Origin: Chloroflexota bacterium
Lineage (GTDB): Bacteria; Chloroflexota; Dormibacteria; Dormibacterales; Dormibacteraceae
Assembly: GCA_005879985.1 (NCBI GenBank)
Contig: VBIA01000101.1
Span: 1 to 35,331, forward strand
Length of the DNA stretch: 35,331 bases
Reading direction: 5' to 3'
Every line of letters starts with the position of its first letter. Within the stretch, counting starts at the first letter, position 1. A program made the position numbers and the translations under genes. Positions 22,713 through 31,740 of this stretch are shown one piece after another. Below the pieces are notes generated by a model. That model searched no databases, had not been told where the DNA came from, and worked only from the letters and a program-made list of their open reading frames with translations.

Positions 22713-23291
22713 GTGCAGAACCCTCCGCCGCCCCCGCCGGCCGATCTCCCGCCGCCGCCTCCGCCCCCGGGCAGCATCCCTCCGCCGGGCGTTCTCGCGC
22801 CTCCGGCGTCGGCTCCCCCGCCGGCCTTCGGCGGCCTCGGTTACAACCCGGGGATTCCCTACGCCGGCTTCTGGATCCGCTTCGCGGCGGTGGTCATCGA
22901 CGGCGTCATCGTCTTCGTCGCCACCGTCGTGGTCGAGATCGTGCTGGCCATATTCATCGGGCTGCTGGCGCGCGTGACGGGATCAGCCCTTGACGTGTCA
23001 CAGGGCGGCCCCCTCACCTACCTGACCTACCTGGTCTCGTCCACCATCTCGATCGGCTACTTCATCTACTACTGGGGGATGGGCTCGACGCGAGGCATGC
23101 GCTTCTTCAGGCTCGCGGTCGTCGACGCGCAGACCGGCCTGCCGATCGGCTTCGGCCGCGCTGCGATCCGTTACCTCGGCTACGTGGTCAGCGTCATCCC
23201 GTGCTACATCGGACTGATCTGGGCGGCATTCGACCCGAAGAAGCAGGGGTGGCATGACAAGATCGCGAACTCCGTCGTGGTACAAGGCTGA
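22713..23291 (+). CDS. RDD-family membrane protein with proline-rich N-terminus
   Basis: 192 residues. Residues 1-48 are proline-rich, with runs of six and seven prolines. The RDD domain follows: YAGFWIRFAAVVIDGVIV, a second helix about 95-125, GSTRGMRFFRLAVVDAQTG, and KQGWHDKIANSVVV. Function unknown, as for the first RDD gene, of which it is a paralogue. GTG 22713 is 9 bases after the stop of the RDD fragment; a GGGACC upstream is a poor ribosome site. It ends 13 bases from the convergent mutase small subunit. Confidence 0.85.
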   Translation: MQNPPPPPPADLPPPPPPPGSIPPPGVLAPPASAPPPAFGGLGYNPGIPYAGFWIRFAAVVIDGVIVFVATVVVEIVLAIFIGLLARVTGSALDVSQGGPLTYLTYLVSSTISIGYFIYYWGMGSTRGMRFFRLAVVDAQTGLPIGFGRAAIRYLGYVVSVIPCYIGLIWAAFDPKKQGWHDKIANSVVVQG

Positions 23292-23304
23292 GGCTGCGCC
23301 AGGG

Positions 23305-23721
23305 TTAGCTGGAGGGGAAGCGCTTCCTCAGCCACTCGACGATGTCCTGGAGCGGCGTCCCGGGCGTGAACAGCTCGGCCACGCCCTGCTTCTTCAGCTC
23401 CTCGACGTCGTCGTCAGGGATGATCCCGCCGCCGAACACGATGATGTCGGTCGCGTTCTTCTTCTTCAGCTCGCTGACCACCGCCGGGAACAGCGTCATG
23501 TGCGCGCCCGAATGCAGCGAAAGCCCGATGACCTGAGCGTCCTCCTGCAGCGCCGCGTCGACGACCATCTCGGGCGTCTGCCGAAGCCCTGTGTAGATCA
23601 CCTCATAACCCGCGTCGCGCAGCGCGCGAGCCACGACCTTGACTCCGCGGTCGTGGCCGTCGAGGCCGACCTTGGCGAGCAGGATGCGTACTGGCTTCGC
23701 CGGCGCCTTGGCGGGCGACAC
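23305..23721 (-). CDS. B12-binding small subunit of an acyl-CoA mutase
   Basis: 138 residues, a stand-alone cobalamin-binding domain. The DxHxxG motif is Asp21-Gly-His23-x2-Gly26 (LDGHDRG), followed by LSLHSGAHM and the GGGIIP loop. The His provides the lower ligand to cobalt. GTG 23721 starts one base after the large-subunit stop, so the subunits are coupled. Length and separate chain match IcmB/HcmB-type small subunits rather than fused methylmalonyl-CoA mutase. Confidence 0.9.
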   Translation of the reverse strand: MSPAKAPAKPVRILLAKVGLDGHDRGVKVVARALRDAGYEVIYTGLRQTPEMVVDAALQEDAQVIGLSLHSGAHMTLFPAVVSELKKKNATDIIVFGGGIIPDDDVEELKKQGVAELFTPGTPLQDIVEWLRKRFPSS

Positions 23722-23722
23722 C

Positions 23723-25270
23723 TCAGATGACGGCCTTTTCCGTGTACACGCCGAAGACGTCGATGAGCGTGTTCATGATCTCGCCTTCTGTGGCGTACGC
23801 CTTCACCGCCTCGAGGATGTGAGGCATCAGGTTGTCGGATCCGGCCGCGGCTGTGCGCAGCCGGTTCAGCGCCGCCTCGCACCGCGCCTGGTCGCGCCTC
23901 GCCCGCACCGCGCGCACTCGCTCGACCTGCTGGGCCTCGAGCTTCGGGTCGATGCGGAGGATCTCTATCGGCGCCTCCTCATCGACAGTGAAGTCGTTGA
24001 CCCCGATCATGATCCGGCGCTTCTGCTCCAGCTCTTGCTGGTAGCGGAACGCCGCGTCCGCGATCTCTTTCTGGAAGAAGCCCGCCTCGATAGCCGGAAT
24101 GACTCCACCCAGCTCCTCGATGCGCCTGAAGTACGCCTCGGCCTGGCGCTCGATCTCGTCGGTCAGCGATTCGATGAAGTAGCTGCCGCCGAGCGGGTCA
24201 ATGGTGTTGACCACGCCAGTCTCGTACGCGATCAGCTGCTGCGTGCGCAGGGCGAGGCGCGCCGAGTCGTCCGTCGGCAGCGCGAGCACCTCGTCCATCG
24301 CGTTCGTGTGCAGCGACTGCGTGCCGCCGAGCACCGCCGACAGCGCCTCCAGCGCCGTGCGCGCGATGTTGAGCTCCGGCTGCTGCGCGGTCAGCGACAC
24401 GCCTGCGGTCTGGGTGTGGAAGCGCAGCTTCCACGACCGCTCGTCCTGCGCGCCGTATTTCTCACGCATCCAGCGCGCCCAGATTCGGCGCGCCGCGCGG
24501 AACTTGGCGATCTCCTCGACAGCGAGCGTGAACGCGAGCTCCTGCGCCGCGGTCGAGCCCGCCTCGCGGATGTGATAACCGGAGATGGAGATGGTGTTCC
24601 ACTTCGGCACCTCGGCCGCGCAGTACTCGATGGAGTCGACGACCAGGCGCATCGACGGCTCGGGCGGAAAGATGAACTCCTTTTGCGCGATGAACTCCTT
24701 GAGGATGTCGTTCTGCAGCGTGCCGCCGAGCTTCTTGAACGGCACCCCCTGCTTCTCCGCGACCGCCAGGTACATGCAAAGCAGGATCGCTGCGGGCGAG
24801 TTGATAGTCATCGACGTGGTGATGTCGCCGAGCGGGATGCCGTCGAAGAGCGTCTCCATGTCGGCGAGCGAGTCGACAGCGACGCCGCAGTGGCCGATCT
24901 CGCCGCGGCTAGTGGGCGCGTCGGAGTCCTGACCCATGAGCGTTGGCATGTCGAAGGCAACCGACAGCCCTGTCTGCCCGTTCGCGAGCAGGTACTTGTA
25001 GCGCTTGTTGGTCTCCTCCGCGGTCGCGAACCCGGAGAACTGGCGCATCGTCCACAGCCGGCCGCGATAACCGGTCGGGTGGATGCCACGCGTGTACGGA
25101 TACTGACCCGGCATCTCCTCGGCGCGCACCGGGAGGTCGTCGGACGTGTAGAGCGGCTTGACCGGAACCCCCGAGATGGTCGAGGTCTCGATGTTGTCCG
25201 TGCGCTTGGTCCTGCTGGACTCGAACTCCTCGCGCCAGACCTGGTGCGGGTCGCGGGCCCTGACTTTCAT
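23723..25270 (-). CDS. B12-dependent acyl-CoA mutase large subunit, isobutyryl-CoA mutase-like
   Basis: 515 residues from ATG 25270 (GTG 25303 is also in frame). The substrate-barrel domain is typical: [49 protein letters not shown]. Methylmalonyl-CoA mutase uses Tyr89 and Arg207 to hold the substrate carboxylate; at those places stand Phe78 (MRQFSGF, codon 25037-25039) and Gln196 (KEFIAQK, codon 24683-24685). Phe plus Gln is the pair described for isobutyryl-CoA mutase (IcmA Phe80/Gln198); 2-hydroxyisobutyryl-CoA mutase has Ile/Gln. The likely reaction is isobutyryl-CoA to n-butyryl-CoA. The small subunit and a MeaB-type GTPase flank it. The family call is firm; the substrate call is inferred from two residues. 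Confidence 0.88.
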   Translation of the reverse strand: MKVRARDPHQVWREEFESSRTKRTDNIETSTISGVPVKPLYTSDDLPVRAEEMPGQYPYTRGIHPTGYRGRLWTMRQFSGFATAEETNKRYKYLLANGQTGLSVAFDMPTLMGQDSDAPTSRGEIGHCGVAVDSLADMETLFDGIPLGDITTSMTINSPAAILLCMYLAVAEKQGVPFKKLGGTLQNDILKEFIAQKEFIFPPEPSMRLVVDSIEYCAAEVPKWNTISISGYHIREAGSTAAQELAFTLAVEEIAKFRAARRIWARWMREKYGAQDERSWKLRFHTQTAGVSLTAQQPELNIARTALEALSAVLGGTQSLHTNAMDEVLALPTDDSARLALRTQQLIAYETGVVNTIDPLGGSYFIESLTDEIERQAEAYFRRIEELGGVIPAIEAGFFQKEIADAAFRYQQELEQKRRIMIGVNDFTVDEEAPIEILRIDPKLEAQQVERVRAVRARRDQARCEAALNRLRTAAAGSDNLMPHILEAVKAYATEGEIMNTLIDVFGVYTEKAVI

Positions 25271-25282
25271 ATGGCTGAACCC

Positions 25283-25288
25283 ATTATC
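25283..25288 (-). promoter_or_regulatory. weak -10 candidate (GATAAT) before the mutase
   Basis: GATAAT ends 12 bases before ATG 25270, in the short gap after the GTPase gene. It could give an internal promoter; the genes may equally be read from upstream. Confidence 0.25.
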
Positions 25289-25314
25289 CGAGTTCAACCC
25301 CACGAACTCAGAGC

Positions 25315-26310
25315 CTACGGCGTGAGTTCGCGGGGACCCCTCAGAAGGCGCAGGATCTCCTCCGCGACTTCATAGGGAGTCCCATCCTCGCGAAGCCGCT
25401 CGGCCAGGACGCCCCCGTCCGCAAGCGCCTCCCGCGCCCGCTGCCTCGCGATCTCCGCCACGACCTCGGCGGTCTCATCCTTCAGCCGCTGCTCGGCCTG
25501 CGCCTTCGCCTTGCCCCCCGCCTCCCGATGCTTGCGATGCGATTCGATCGCGGCCCACAGCTCCTCGATTCCTTCTTGCCGTGTAGCGGAAGTGGCGACG
25601 ATCGGCTGCTTCCAGGCCTTGTCCTGGCTCTTCGGCGCCAGCGACAGCATCGACCGCAGCTCGGTCGCGACCCGCTGGTGCCCCTCCAGGTCCGCCTTGT
25701 TCACCACGAAGATGTCCGCGATCTCCAGGATCCCGGCCTTGATCATCTGCACACCGTCGCCGAGGTTCGGGGTCAGCACGACCACGGTCGTGTCCGCCAC
25801 CGCGGCCACCTCCAGCTCGGACTGGCCGACGCCCACCGTCTCGAGGATCACCGGGTCAAAGCCGAAGGCCCCGAGCAGCCGGATCGCCTCGCGCGCGGCC
25901 AGAGACAGCCCGCCCAGGTGCCCGCGCGCCCCCATGCTCCGGATGAAAACCTTCGGGTCGAGCGCGTGCCTTTGCATGCGGATGCGGTCGCCCAGGATGG
26001 CCCCTCCGGTGAACGGCGAGTTCGGGTCGGTCGCTATCACCGCCACAGACCGCTCGCGCTTTCGCAGCAGGGCGACGAGTGCGTCCACCAGCGTCGACTT
26101 GCCTGTGCCCGGCGCGCCGGTGAAGCCCACCACGTAGGGCGTCTGCACACGATCGCGGAGCGCCTGCTGCAGCTCGCGGACCTCCGCATCGCGGCGCTCG
26201 ACCATCGTGATGGCGCGCGCCAGGGCGCGCACGTCGCCCGCTCGAAACCTGTCCGCTAGATCGTTCTTGACGAAGCTAAGACTATGTGAACCAGCGGGCG
26301 CCGAAGTCAT
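25315..26310 (-). CDS. meaB: MeaB/ArgK-type GTPase, chaperone of B12-dependent mutase
   Basis: About 331 residues. G1/Walker [10 protein letters not shown] (65-73), the switch region ETVGVGQSE, and NKADLEGH are the MeaB-family marks. These G3E GTPases gate cobalamin loading and protect the mutase from inactivation. It lies 44 bases upstream of the mutase start and surely serves it. No start codon exists near the usual N-terminus LADRFRAGD, so ATG 26310 is used, which overlaps the end of the LCP gene by 29 bases. Confidence 0.9.
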   Translation of the reverse strand: MTSAPAGSHSLSFVKNDLADRFRAGDVRALARAITMVERRDAEVRELQQALRDRVQTPYVVGFTGAPGTGKSTLVDALVALLRKRERSVAVIATDPNSPFTGGAILGDRIRMQRHALDPKVFIRSMGARGHLGGLSLAAREAIRLLGAFGFDPVILETVGVGQSELEVAAVADTTVVVLTPNLGDGVQMIKAGILEIADIFVVNKADLEGHQRVATELRSMLSLAPKSQDKAWKQPIVATSATRQEGIEELWAAIESHRKHREAGGKAKAQAEQRLKDETAEVVAEIARQRAREALADGGVLAERLREDGTPYEVAEEILRLLRGPRELTP

Positions 26311-27724
26311 GGCCGAGCACGACCACGATCCCATACGTCTGCTGGCCGCGCGCCGGCTGCGGGCTGGCAGGTGTCGCGGCGATGACCTGGCCGCCGAAGT
26401 AGTTGGCCAGCCACGCAGTGGTCTTGGGGAACTGGCCGCCTGAGTAATCGAGGATCAGCGTCTTCGTGGAGTTGCCGTGCAAGATCGGGTTCGCGAGCTG
26501 CAGGCCCAGCGGGTCGAGCATCGTCGTCACTCGATCGGCCAGGTCGCTGTACGTGTACGACCCGTTGGCGAACTGCACGGGCGCCCTCTCCGCCAGCAGC
26601 GACTGGTCGATGAAGGCCGAGGCGATGTACTGGTGGATCATCCGGTACGACGGGTCCTCGGGACACAGCTGCGACGCGTTGGGCCCCATGCCGCAGTTGC
26701 CGCTGTACAGGAAGTTGCCCGCGGCCGCGCCCGAAGGCGCGGTCAGCGCCAACCTGATGATCGCGCTGTCGGGGAGGTTCTTGCCCCAGTCGTAGATCGC
26801 CTTCATGTCAGCAATCGACATGTCGGTGTGGATGTTCTTCTGCAGCGCGTCCAGCAGCTGCGGCGCCTTCGCCCAGCCGTTGACCGTTGTCGCCTTCTTC
26901 TTGATCGCTTGCATGATGTCCTGCTGCCGGCGCGACCGCCCGAAGTCCGATGCCTGCTGCGCCTCGATCGCATGGCGTGACCGCGCGACCTGCAGCGCCT
27001 GCTCACCATTCAGGTGCTGGCATCCGGCCTTGTAGTGGATGGCGATGTAGCCGTGCCCGTAGTTGGGGTACGTGTAGTCGTCGAGGTTCGAGGTCAGGCA
27101 CACGTCGACACCGCCGAGCGCGTTGACCATGTCGCGGAAGGCCTTGAAGTCGATCGCGATGTAGCGGTCGAACGTGAGGCCGGTGATCTTCCCCACCTCG
27201 TGCTCGGCCGCGTGACCGCCGCCGTCGCGTCCCTGGTACTGGGGCGCGACGCAACAGATGATGCTCGTGTACGGCACCTCGTACGCCGCGTTGATCTTGT
27301 TCGTCCAGACGCTGTTCGCGTTCGTCTGCAGATTCATATGCGCGACGAGGTCGCGCGGAACCGACGCCAGCATCACGCGGTGTGAGTTGGGATCGATGGT
27401 CACGGCCATGATCGAGTCGGTCAGGAACGGCGCGTCGTTCTCGTAGCCGCCCATTCCAAGCAGCAGGATGTTGACCGGCTGGCCGTGCTGCAGCTTGTAC
27501 GCGATGGTTCCCGGGTCGGGCTGCACCGCCTCCACGACCGCGCCGAGCGTGAGGTGCTTGCCGGTGGTCGCGGATAGAAAGTCGTCGATCCGCCTGTACG
27601 CGACCGTGGCCGTGACGACGATGGCCACCAGCAGGACGGCGCCGATCAACGCCGGAACCGACCTGGTCAGGCGGTGTGAGACGGAGTAGCGGGATCGCCT
27701 GGCCCTAGGCCTGGCCCTGGACAT
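26282..27724 (-). CDS. LytR-CpsA-Psr (LCP) family cell-envelope protein
   Basis: About 480 residues: a basic cytoplasmic start, one membrane helix (about 25-44), the LCP domain (NILLLGMGG, DSIMAVTIDP, LASVPRDL, and ARSRHAIEAQQASDFGRSRR with the Arg residues that bind polyprenyl phosphate), and a C-terminal LytR_C domain ending near [14 protein letters not shown] enzymes move glycopolymers from undecaprenyl-type carriers to peptidoglycan. ATG 27724 is chosen; GTG 27730 and an upstream start are possible. A TAAAAT hexamer lies 10 bases before it. Confidence 0.88.
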   Translation of the reverse strand: MSRARPRARRSRYSVSHRLTRSVPALIGAVLLVAIVVTATVAYRRIDDFLSATTGKHLTLGAVVEAVQPDPGTIAYKLQHGQPVNILLLGMGGYENDAPFLTDSIMAVTIDPNSHRVMLASVPRDLVAHMNLQTNANSVWTNKINAAYEVPYTSIICCVAPQYQGRDGGGHAAEHEVGKITGLTFDRYIAIDFKAFRDMVNALGGVDVCLTSNLDDYTYPNYGHGYIAIHYKAGCQHLNGEQALQVARSRHAIEAQQASDFGRSRRQQDIMQAIKKKATTVNGWAKAPQLLDALQKNIHTDMSIADMKAIYDWGKNLPDSAIIRLALTAPSGAAAGNFLYSGNCGMGPNASQLCPEDPSYRMIHQYIASAFIDQSLLAERAPVQFANGSYTYSDLADRVTTMLDPLGLQLANPILHGNSTKTLILDYSGGQFPKTTAWLANYFGGQVIAATPASPQPARGQQTYGIVVVLGHDFGARWFT

Positions 27725-27734
27725 GCGCACGGGG

Positions 27735-27740
27735 ATTTTA
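27735..27740 (-). promoter_or_regulatory. candidate -10 box (TAAAAT) for the LCP gene
   Basis: TAAAAT, five of six consensus bases, ends 10 bases before ATG 27724. No Shine-Dalgarno sequence lies between. Confidence 0.4.
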
Positions 27741-27785
27741 GCCTGTGGCACCAGGCTTCAGACAACGCTTTCCCGGCGGCGTTGG

Positions 27786-28337
27786 TTACGTGGTGCTCGA
27801 GGCGCTGCTCGAGAAGGCGAAGATCAGAATCCACACGACGCCGGCGATAAATCCGATCACGCCGAGGACGAGGCCGCCGATCGCGAGCCCTCCTCCGCCG
27901 ATGGTCCCGTTGCTCGCGGTGATCCTTCCGCGCGAGACGAAGCCCATCACCGCCGCGGCCGGCCCAAGCACCACGCCGAGCACGCAGCAGACGAGCGACA
28001 GGATGCCGGTGATCAGCGACGCGATCGCGAGCCCGTCAGTGCGCTGGCTCGCGTACTGCATGCCGCCGCCCGGCTTATAGCCTCCACCGGGTGGTGGCGG
28101 TGGCGGCATGTAGCCGCCTCCTGGAGGTGGAGGCGGAGGCGGAGGCGCGCCGTACCCAGCACCACCACCGGGCGGAGGAGGTGGAGGCGGCGGCGGGGAC
28201 CCACCGCCGGGGGGCGGCGGCGGAGGCGGAGGGGTGCCGTACCCACCACTACCACCGGGAGGAGGTGGAGGCGGCGGAGGCGTCGACCCTCCTGCGGGCG
28301 GCGGCGGGGGCGGGGGCGGTGGTGGCAGGTCCGACAT
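27786..28337 (-). CDS. polyproline-rich membrane protein with DUF4190-like C-terminus
   Basis: 183 residues. Residues 5-92 are almost only Pro, Gly and Tyr, with six proline runs (10, 8, 8, 9, 8 and 6 long) split by Gly-rich spacers. Then come two membrane helices (about 103-128 and 149-175) of the small DUF4190-type pattern, DGLAIASLITGILSL and LAIGGLVLGVIGF. The proline arm should face the cytoplasm or outside as a flexible or protein-binding tail; function unknown. ATG 28337 is fixed by a perfect AGGAGG at 28344-28349. Such proline runs would depend on EF-P for translation. Confidence 0.8.
   Translation of the reverse strand: MSDLPPPPPPPPPPAGGSTPPPPPPPPGGSGGYGTPPPPPPPPGGGSPPPPPPPPPGGGAGYGAPPPPPPPPGGGYMPPPPPPGGGYKPGGGMQYASQRTDGLAIASLITGILSLVCCVLGVVLGPAAAVMGFVSRGRITASNGTIGGGGLAIGGLVLGVIGFIAGVVWILIFAFSSSASSTT
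28062..28325 (-). repeat. low-complexity Pro/Gly coding repeat
   Basis: Runs of CCx codons alternate with GGx codons, giving purine-only and pyrimidine-only strands for most of 260 bases. It is inside the polyproline gene and is prone to slippage and assembly error. Confidence 0.85.
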
Positions 28338-28343
28338 TTCCGT

Positions 28344-28349
28344 CCTCCT
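28344..28349 (-). promoter_or_regulatory. perfect Shine-Dalgarno AGGAGG of the polyproline gene
   Basis: AGGAGG lies 6 bases before ATG 28337, just after the stop of the upstream gene. It is the strongest ribosome site in the window, notable where most genes have none. Confidence 0.7.
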
Positions 28350-28350
28350 T

Positions 28351-29010
28351 TTACGCTCCAGATTCGTTCCTGGCAGCCAACTCGAAGCTTCGGTAGACCC
28401 AGGCCTGCATCGCAAGCGCGTATGCAGCCGTGAAAAAGATCCCCACGAGACAGACGATCGAGCCGAGCGAGCTCACGAAGCTCGCGGCGATCAGCATAAG
28501 GCCCGCGATCAAAGTGTTGGTCAGGTTCGCGCGCGACCGATGCCATACGTCGCGAACGTTGAGGCCGCCCGCGATGCCGCCGTTGTCGGTGGCCAGCACG
28601 AAGGCCGGGCTGGCGAAAGTCGCTGCGAGCGAGCCGATGGTGGCGACCCCGAAAGCGAGCACGTTCAGGAAGAGCGCGAGCACGATCAGCCCGCTGCTTG
28701 CCTCGCCATGGCCCTGGCTCACCGCCAGCAGCACCGCGGGAAGGTAGATCACCAGCGCCACCGCCGCGACAGCCAGGCCGTACGCCAGCTGCACCACGAA
28801 CAGCTGAGCGCCACGGCCGATGTAGCCCAGGTTTGCCGGCGCCATGCGCTCCTCGCCGGCGCGCAGCCGGTCGAGCGTTGCCAGCATCCAGCCAAGCCCG
28901 TTGATTGCGCCGACGATCGGTATCAGCAGCGTCAGCGCGATGATCAGCAGCTTCCCCGGCCACTCCGGGTCGCGCACCGGCCAGACGAACGCATCGCCGA
29001 CGCGATCCAT
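28351..29010 (-). CDS. multi-pass membrane protein, DUF4013-like
   Basis: 219 residues with about five membrane helices. The start VGDAFVWPVRDPEWPGKLLIIALTLL and the following PIVGAINGLGWMLATLDR resemble the DUF4013 family of uncharacterised membrane proteins. No catalytic motif is seen. It ends 13 bases before the polyproline gene, and starts 15 bases after the next upstream stop, so it belongs to the same transcript. Function unknown. Confidence 0.75.
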   Translation of the reverse strand: MDRVGDAFVWPVRDPEWPGKLLIIALTLLIPIVGAINGLGWMLATLDRLRAGEERMAPANLGYIGRGAQLFVVQLAYGLAVAAVALVIYLPAVLLAVSQGHGEASSGLIVLALFLNVLAFGVATIGSLAATFASPAFVLATDNGGIAGGLNVRDVWHRSRANLTNTLIAGLMLIAASFVSSLGSIVCLVGIFFTAAYALAMQAWVYRSFELAARNESGA

Positions 29011-29025
29011 AGGCGGGTTGTGCGG

Positions 29026-29406
29026 CTACTCGCCGAACGACACGTCGTTGAGGGCGTTGAGGATGACGATGAACCAGAGCAGCGTCACCACCGCGCCGAC
29101 GGCGGTCGCGATGACGCCGAGGATGCGGCCCGCGTCTGCGGTGCCCGCTCCTCCGAGCGTTCCGCCGGACTCGGCGATGCGTTCCCGCGCGCCCTTGCCG
29201 AGGAAGTAGGCGATCGGGCCGGCGATCAAGCCCGGCAGCCCAAGCGGCAGCGCGAAGATCAGGCCCAGGATCGCGAATCCGAGCGAAGCCACCGCCTTGG
29301 CATCCGTGACCGCAGTCGTGGTGGGAGGTGGCGGATACACCGGCGGTGGATGGTACGGCGCAATCGCGGGCATGCCTGTTGCAGCCGGCGGCGGGGACGG
29401 GGCCAT
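29026..29406 (-). CDS. small two-helix membrane protein with Pro-rich N-terminus (DUF4190-like)
   Basis: 126 residues. The N-terminal 30 are rich in Pro and Ala, then two hydrophobic helices (about 38-66 and 94-116) flank a short basic loop (FLGKGARERI), as in DUF4190-type proteins. It resembles the polyproline protein two genes downstream. ATG 29406 is preferred with AGG nearby; a TTG at 29427 overlaps the preceding stop. Function unknown. Confidence 0.65.
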   Translation of the reverse strand: MAPSPPPAATGMPAIAPYHPPPVYPPPPTTTAVTDAKAVASLGFAILGLIFALPLGLPGLIAGPIAYFLGKGARERIAESGGTLGGAGTADAGRILGVIATAVGAVVTLLWFIVILNALNDVSFGE

Positions 29407-29423
29407 CTCAGGCCTGCTTGCGC

Positions 29424-30563
29424 TCAACGGAGCAAAGCCCGCGCGATGACCACTTTCTGGATCTGGTTGGTGCCCTCATAGATCTGCGTGATCTTCGCAT
29501 CTCGCATCATCCGCTCGACGGGATAGTCGGATATGTAGCCGTAGCCGCCGAGAACCTGGACGCAGTCCGTGGTGACCTTCATTGCCATGTCCGAGGCAAA
29601 CAGCTTGGCCATGGCCGCGACCTTGGTGAGGTCGGGCGCTTTGGAGTCGACCTTGGTGGCCGCCCTGTACACGAGCGTCCGCGCCGCCTCGATCTGCGTG
29701 GCCATGTCGGCAAACATGAACTGCATGCCCTGGAAGTTGGCGATGGGCTGGCCGAACTGCTGGCGCTCCTTCGCATAGTTGAGCGCGTAGTCGAAGGCGC
29801 CCTCGGCGATGCCAAGAGCCTGCGCGCCGATGCCGGGGCGCGACCGGTCCAGCACCGCGAGCGCGATCTTGAAGCCGGCACCCTCCTCGCCTAGCCGGTT
29901 GGAAGCGGGCACCTTCACGTCCTCAAACACCAGCTGCGCAGTCGGTGAGCCGCGGATGCCGAGCTTGTGTTCGAGCTTGGGCGCCTGCCACGGGCTCTTC
30001 TCGCGCTCGAGCACGAAAGCGGAGATGCCGCGGTGGTCGGCCTCAGGGTCGGTCTGCGCGAAGACCACGAGCGTGTCCGCGATGCTGCCGTGGGTGATGA
30101 ACTGCTTGCCGCCGTTCAGCACGTACTCGTCGCCATGGCGCTTTGCTCGCGTCTTCATGGCCGCGGCGTCGGAGCCGCTGCCCGACTCCGACAGCGCGTA
30201 CGCGGCAACCTTCTCGCCCGACGCCAGCGGCGGGCACAGCCGCTTCTTCTGCTCCTCGGTGCCGGCCACGAGGATCGGGTAGCTGCCGAGCGCCTGCACG
30301 GCGAGGATCAGTGACGAGCTGGCGCACGCCTTCGCAATCTCTTCGATGCCCATGCAGATGGATACGCTCGAGCCCGATATGCCGCCGTACTGCTCGGGAA
30401 ACGGGATGCCGAGGATGCCGTTCTGCGCGAACAGCTTCTCGATGTCCTTCGGATACTCGCCCTTCTCGTCTATCTCCGCCGCGCGCGGCGCGACGCGATC
30501 CTGGACGAGCTCACGGATGGTGTCGCGAATCGCGACCTGCTCTTCCGAGAACTCGAAGTCCAT
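29424..30563 (-). CDS. acyl-CoA dehydrogenase
   Basis: 379 residues, the normal size. Flavoenzyme that puts a double bond at the alpha-beta position of acyl-CoA and passes electrons to ETF. The family signatures are intact: ALSESGSGSDAAAMKT, GGKQFITHG, and QIYEGTNQIQ with the catalytic Glu, as in short/medium- and short-branched-chain enzymes. It starts 9 bases after the stop of a second dehydrogenase. Butyryl-CoA or a branched acyl-CoA is a reasonable substrate given the mutase further along, but chain length is not readable. Confidence 0.92.
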   Translation of the reverse strand: MDFEFSEEQVAIRDTIRELVQDRVAPRAAEIDEKGEYPKDIEKLFAQNGILGIPFPEQYGGISGSSVSICMGIEEIAKACASSSLILAVQALGSYPILVAGTEEQKKRLCPPLASGEKVAAYALSESGSGSDAAAMKTRAKRHGDEYVLNGGKQFITHGSIADTLVVFAQTDPEADHRGISAFVLEREKSPWQAPKLEHKLGIRGSPTAQLVFEDVKVPASNRLGEEGAGFKIALAVLDRSRPGIGAQALGIAEGAFDYALNYAKERQQFGQPIANFQGMQFMFADMATQIEAARTLVYRAATKVDSKAPDLTKVAAMAKLFASDMAMKVTTDCVQVLGGYGYISDYPVERMMRDAKITQIYEGTNQIQKVVIARALLR

Positions 30564-30572
30564 TTCCGTCGA

Positions 30573-31697
30573 TTATCGAGCGTTGACCAGATCGCGCGAG
30601 ATGACCACGCGCTGCACCTGGTTCGATCCCTCGTAGATCTGCAGCGCCTTGGCGTCGCGCATGTGCCGCTCGAAGGGGCTGCCCGCGATCGCGCCCTCTT
30701 CGCCGGCCAGCTGCAGCGCCCCCAGCGCGACGTCCATCGCGGTGTCGGTGCAGTGGAGCTTGGCCATCGAGGCGATGCGCGTGAACGGTCGGTGCGACGC
30801 GCACAGCCACGCCGCCCGATACGCGAGCAGGCGCGCCGACTCGAGCCGCGTGGCCATTTCTGCGAGCGCGAAATCGTCTCCCTGGGCGCGCGGGCGGGCC
30901 GCCAACACTTCGCGAGCCTGATCGACAGCAGCCTGCGCGATGCCGAGCGCCTGTCCGGAGATGCCGATGCGCCCCGAGTCGAGGGCGCGCATCGCGACCG
31001 TAAAGCCTTTTCCGTCGGCTGCCAGCCGGTTGGCCGCGGGCACGACCACGTCCTCGAGCACGAGCTCGCCGGTCGGCGACCCGTTGAGGCCCATCTTCTT
31101 GAACACCTGGCCGACGCGCAGGCCGTTCGAGTCGGCGGGGACGATGAACGCGCTGACGCCTGAGGCTCGCTCGTCCGGTCCGGTCCGGGCGAAGACGATG
31201 TAGACCCCTGCCCGACCGATATTGGTGATGAAGACCTTGGTGCCGTTGAGCACGTAGTCCCCGCCGACCCGCCGCGCGCTCGTCTTCAGCGACGCCGCGT
31301 CCGAGCCCGACGCCGGCTCAGTCAGGGCGAACGCTCCAAGCAGCTCGCCAGACGCGAGTCGAGGCAGCCATTGGCGCTTCTGCTCCTCCGTGCCGAAGAG
31401 AAGGATCGGTTCGCTGCCGACGCTGGTGTGCACGTCGATGATGACCGCGGTCGAAGCGCACGCCTGTGCCAGCTCCTCGATGCAGAGAGTGAAGGCGATG
31501 GCGTCAAGGCCTGCGCCTCCGTACTCCCTCGGTATGAGGACGCCCATCAGCCCGGCATGCTTGGCGGCCCCGACCGCCTCCTCCGGGAAGCGATGATCCC
31601 TGTCGACCTCGGCCGCGTGCGGTTCGACCACGCCCTGCGCGAACTCGCGCATGGACGCGCGGAAAGCCTCGTGGTGGGGCGCTAACTCGAGATCCAT
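30573..31697 (-). CDS. acyl-CoA dehydrogenase
   Basis: 374 residues, paralogous to its downstream neighbour. Signatures: [26 protein letters not shown], and [16 protein letters not shown] with the catalytic Glu. ATG 31697 is used in place of the TTG one codon before. It has no Shine-Dalgarno sequence. Two dehydrogenases side by side may form a hetero-oligomer or handle different acyl-CoAs; neither ETF nor enoyl-CoA hydratase is in the window. Confidence 0.92.
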   Translation of the reverse strand: MDLELAPHHEAFRASMREFAQGVVEPHAAEVDRDHRFPEEAVGAAKHAGLMGVLIPREYGGAGLDAIAFTLCIEELAQACASTAVIIDVHTSVGSEPILLFGTEEQKRQWLPRLASGELLGAFALTEPASGSDAASLKTSARRVGGDYVLNGTKVFITNIGRAGVYIVFARTGPDERASGVSAFIVPADSNGLRVGQVFKKMGLNGSPTGELVLEDVVVPAANRLAADGKGFTVAMRALDSGRIGISGQALGIAQAAVDQAREVLAARPRAQGDDFALAEMATRLESARLLAYRAAWLCASHRPFTRIASMAKLHCTDTAMDVALGALQLAGEEGAIAGSPFERHMRDAKALQIYEGSNQVQRVVISRDLVNAR

Positions 31698-31723
31698 CAA
31701 TGGAGGGCCCGAAGGCCCCGACC

Positions 31724-31729
31724 TACAAT
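31724..31729 (+). promoter_or_regulatory. candidate -10 box (TACAAT) for the gene at 31741
   Basis: TACAAT ends 11 bases before ATG 31741. It is the same hexamer as before the GGDEF-like gene. Confidence 0.4.
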
Positions 31730-31740
31730 AGTGGGTCGCG

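Noticed and set aside
23723-25270. Calling the large subunit methylmalonyl-CoA mutase
   Set aside because: Phe and Gln at the Tyr89 and Arg207 positions and a separate B12 subunit speak against it; only the mutase family was kept.
28062-28325. Regular repeats resembling a CRISPR or satellite array
   Set aside because: The periodicity comes from alternating proline and glycine codons in one reading frame; units vary in length and there are no spacers.
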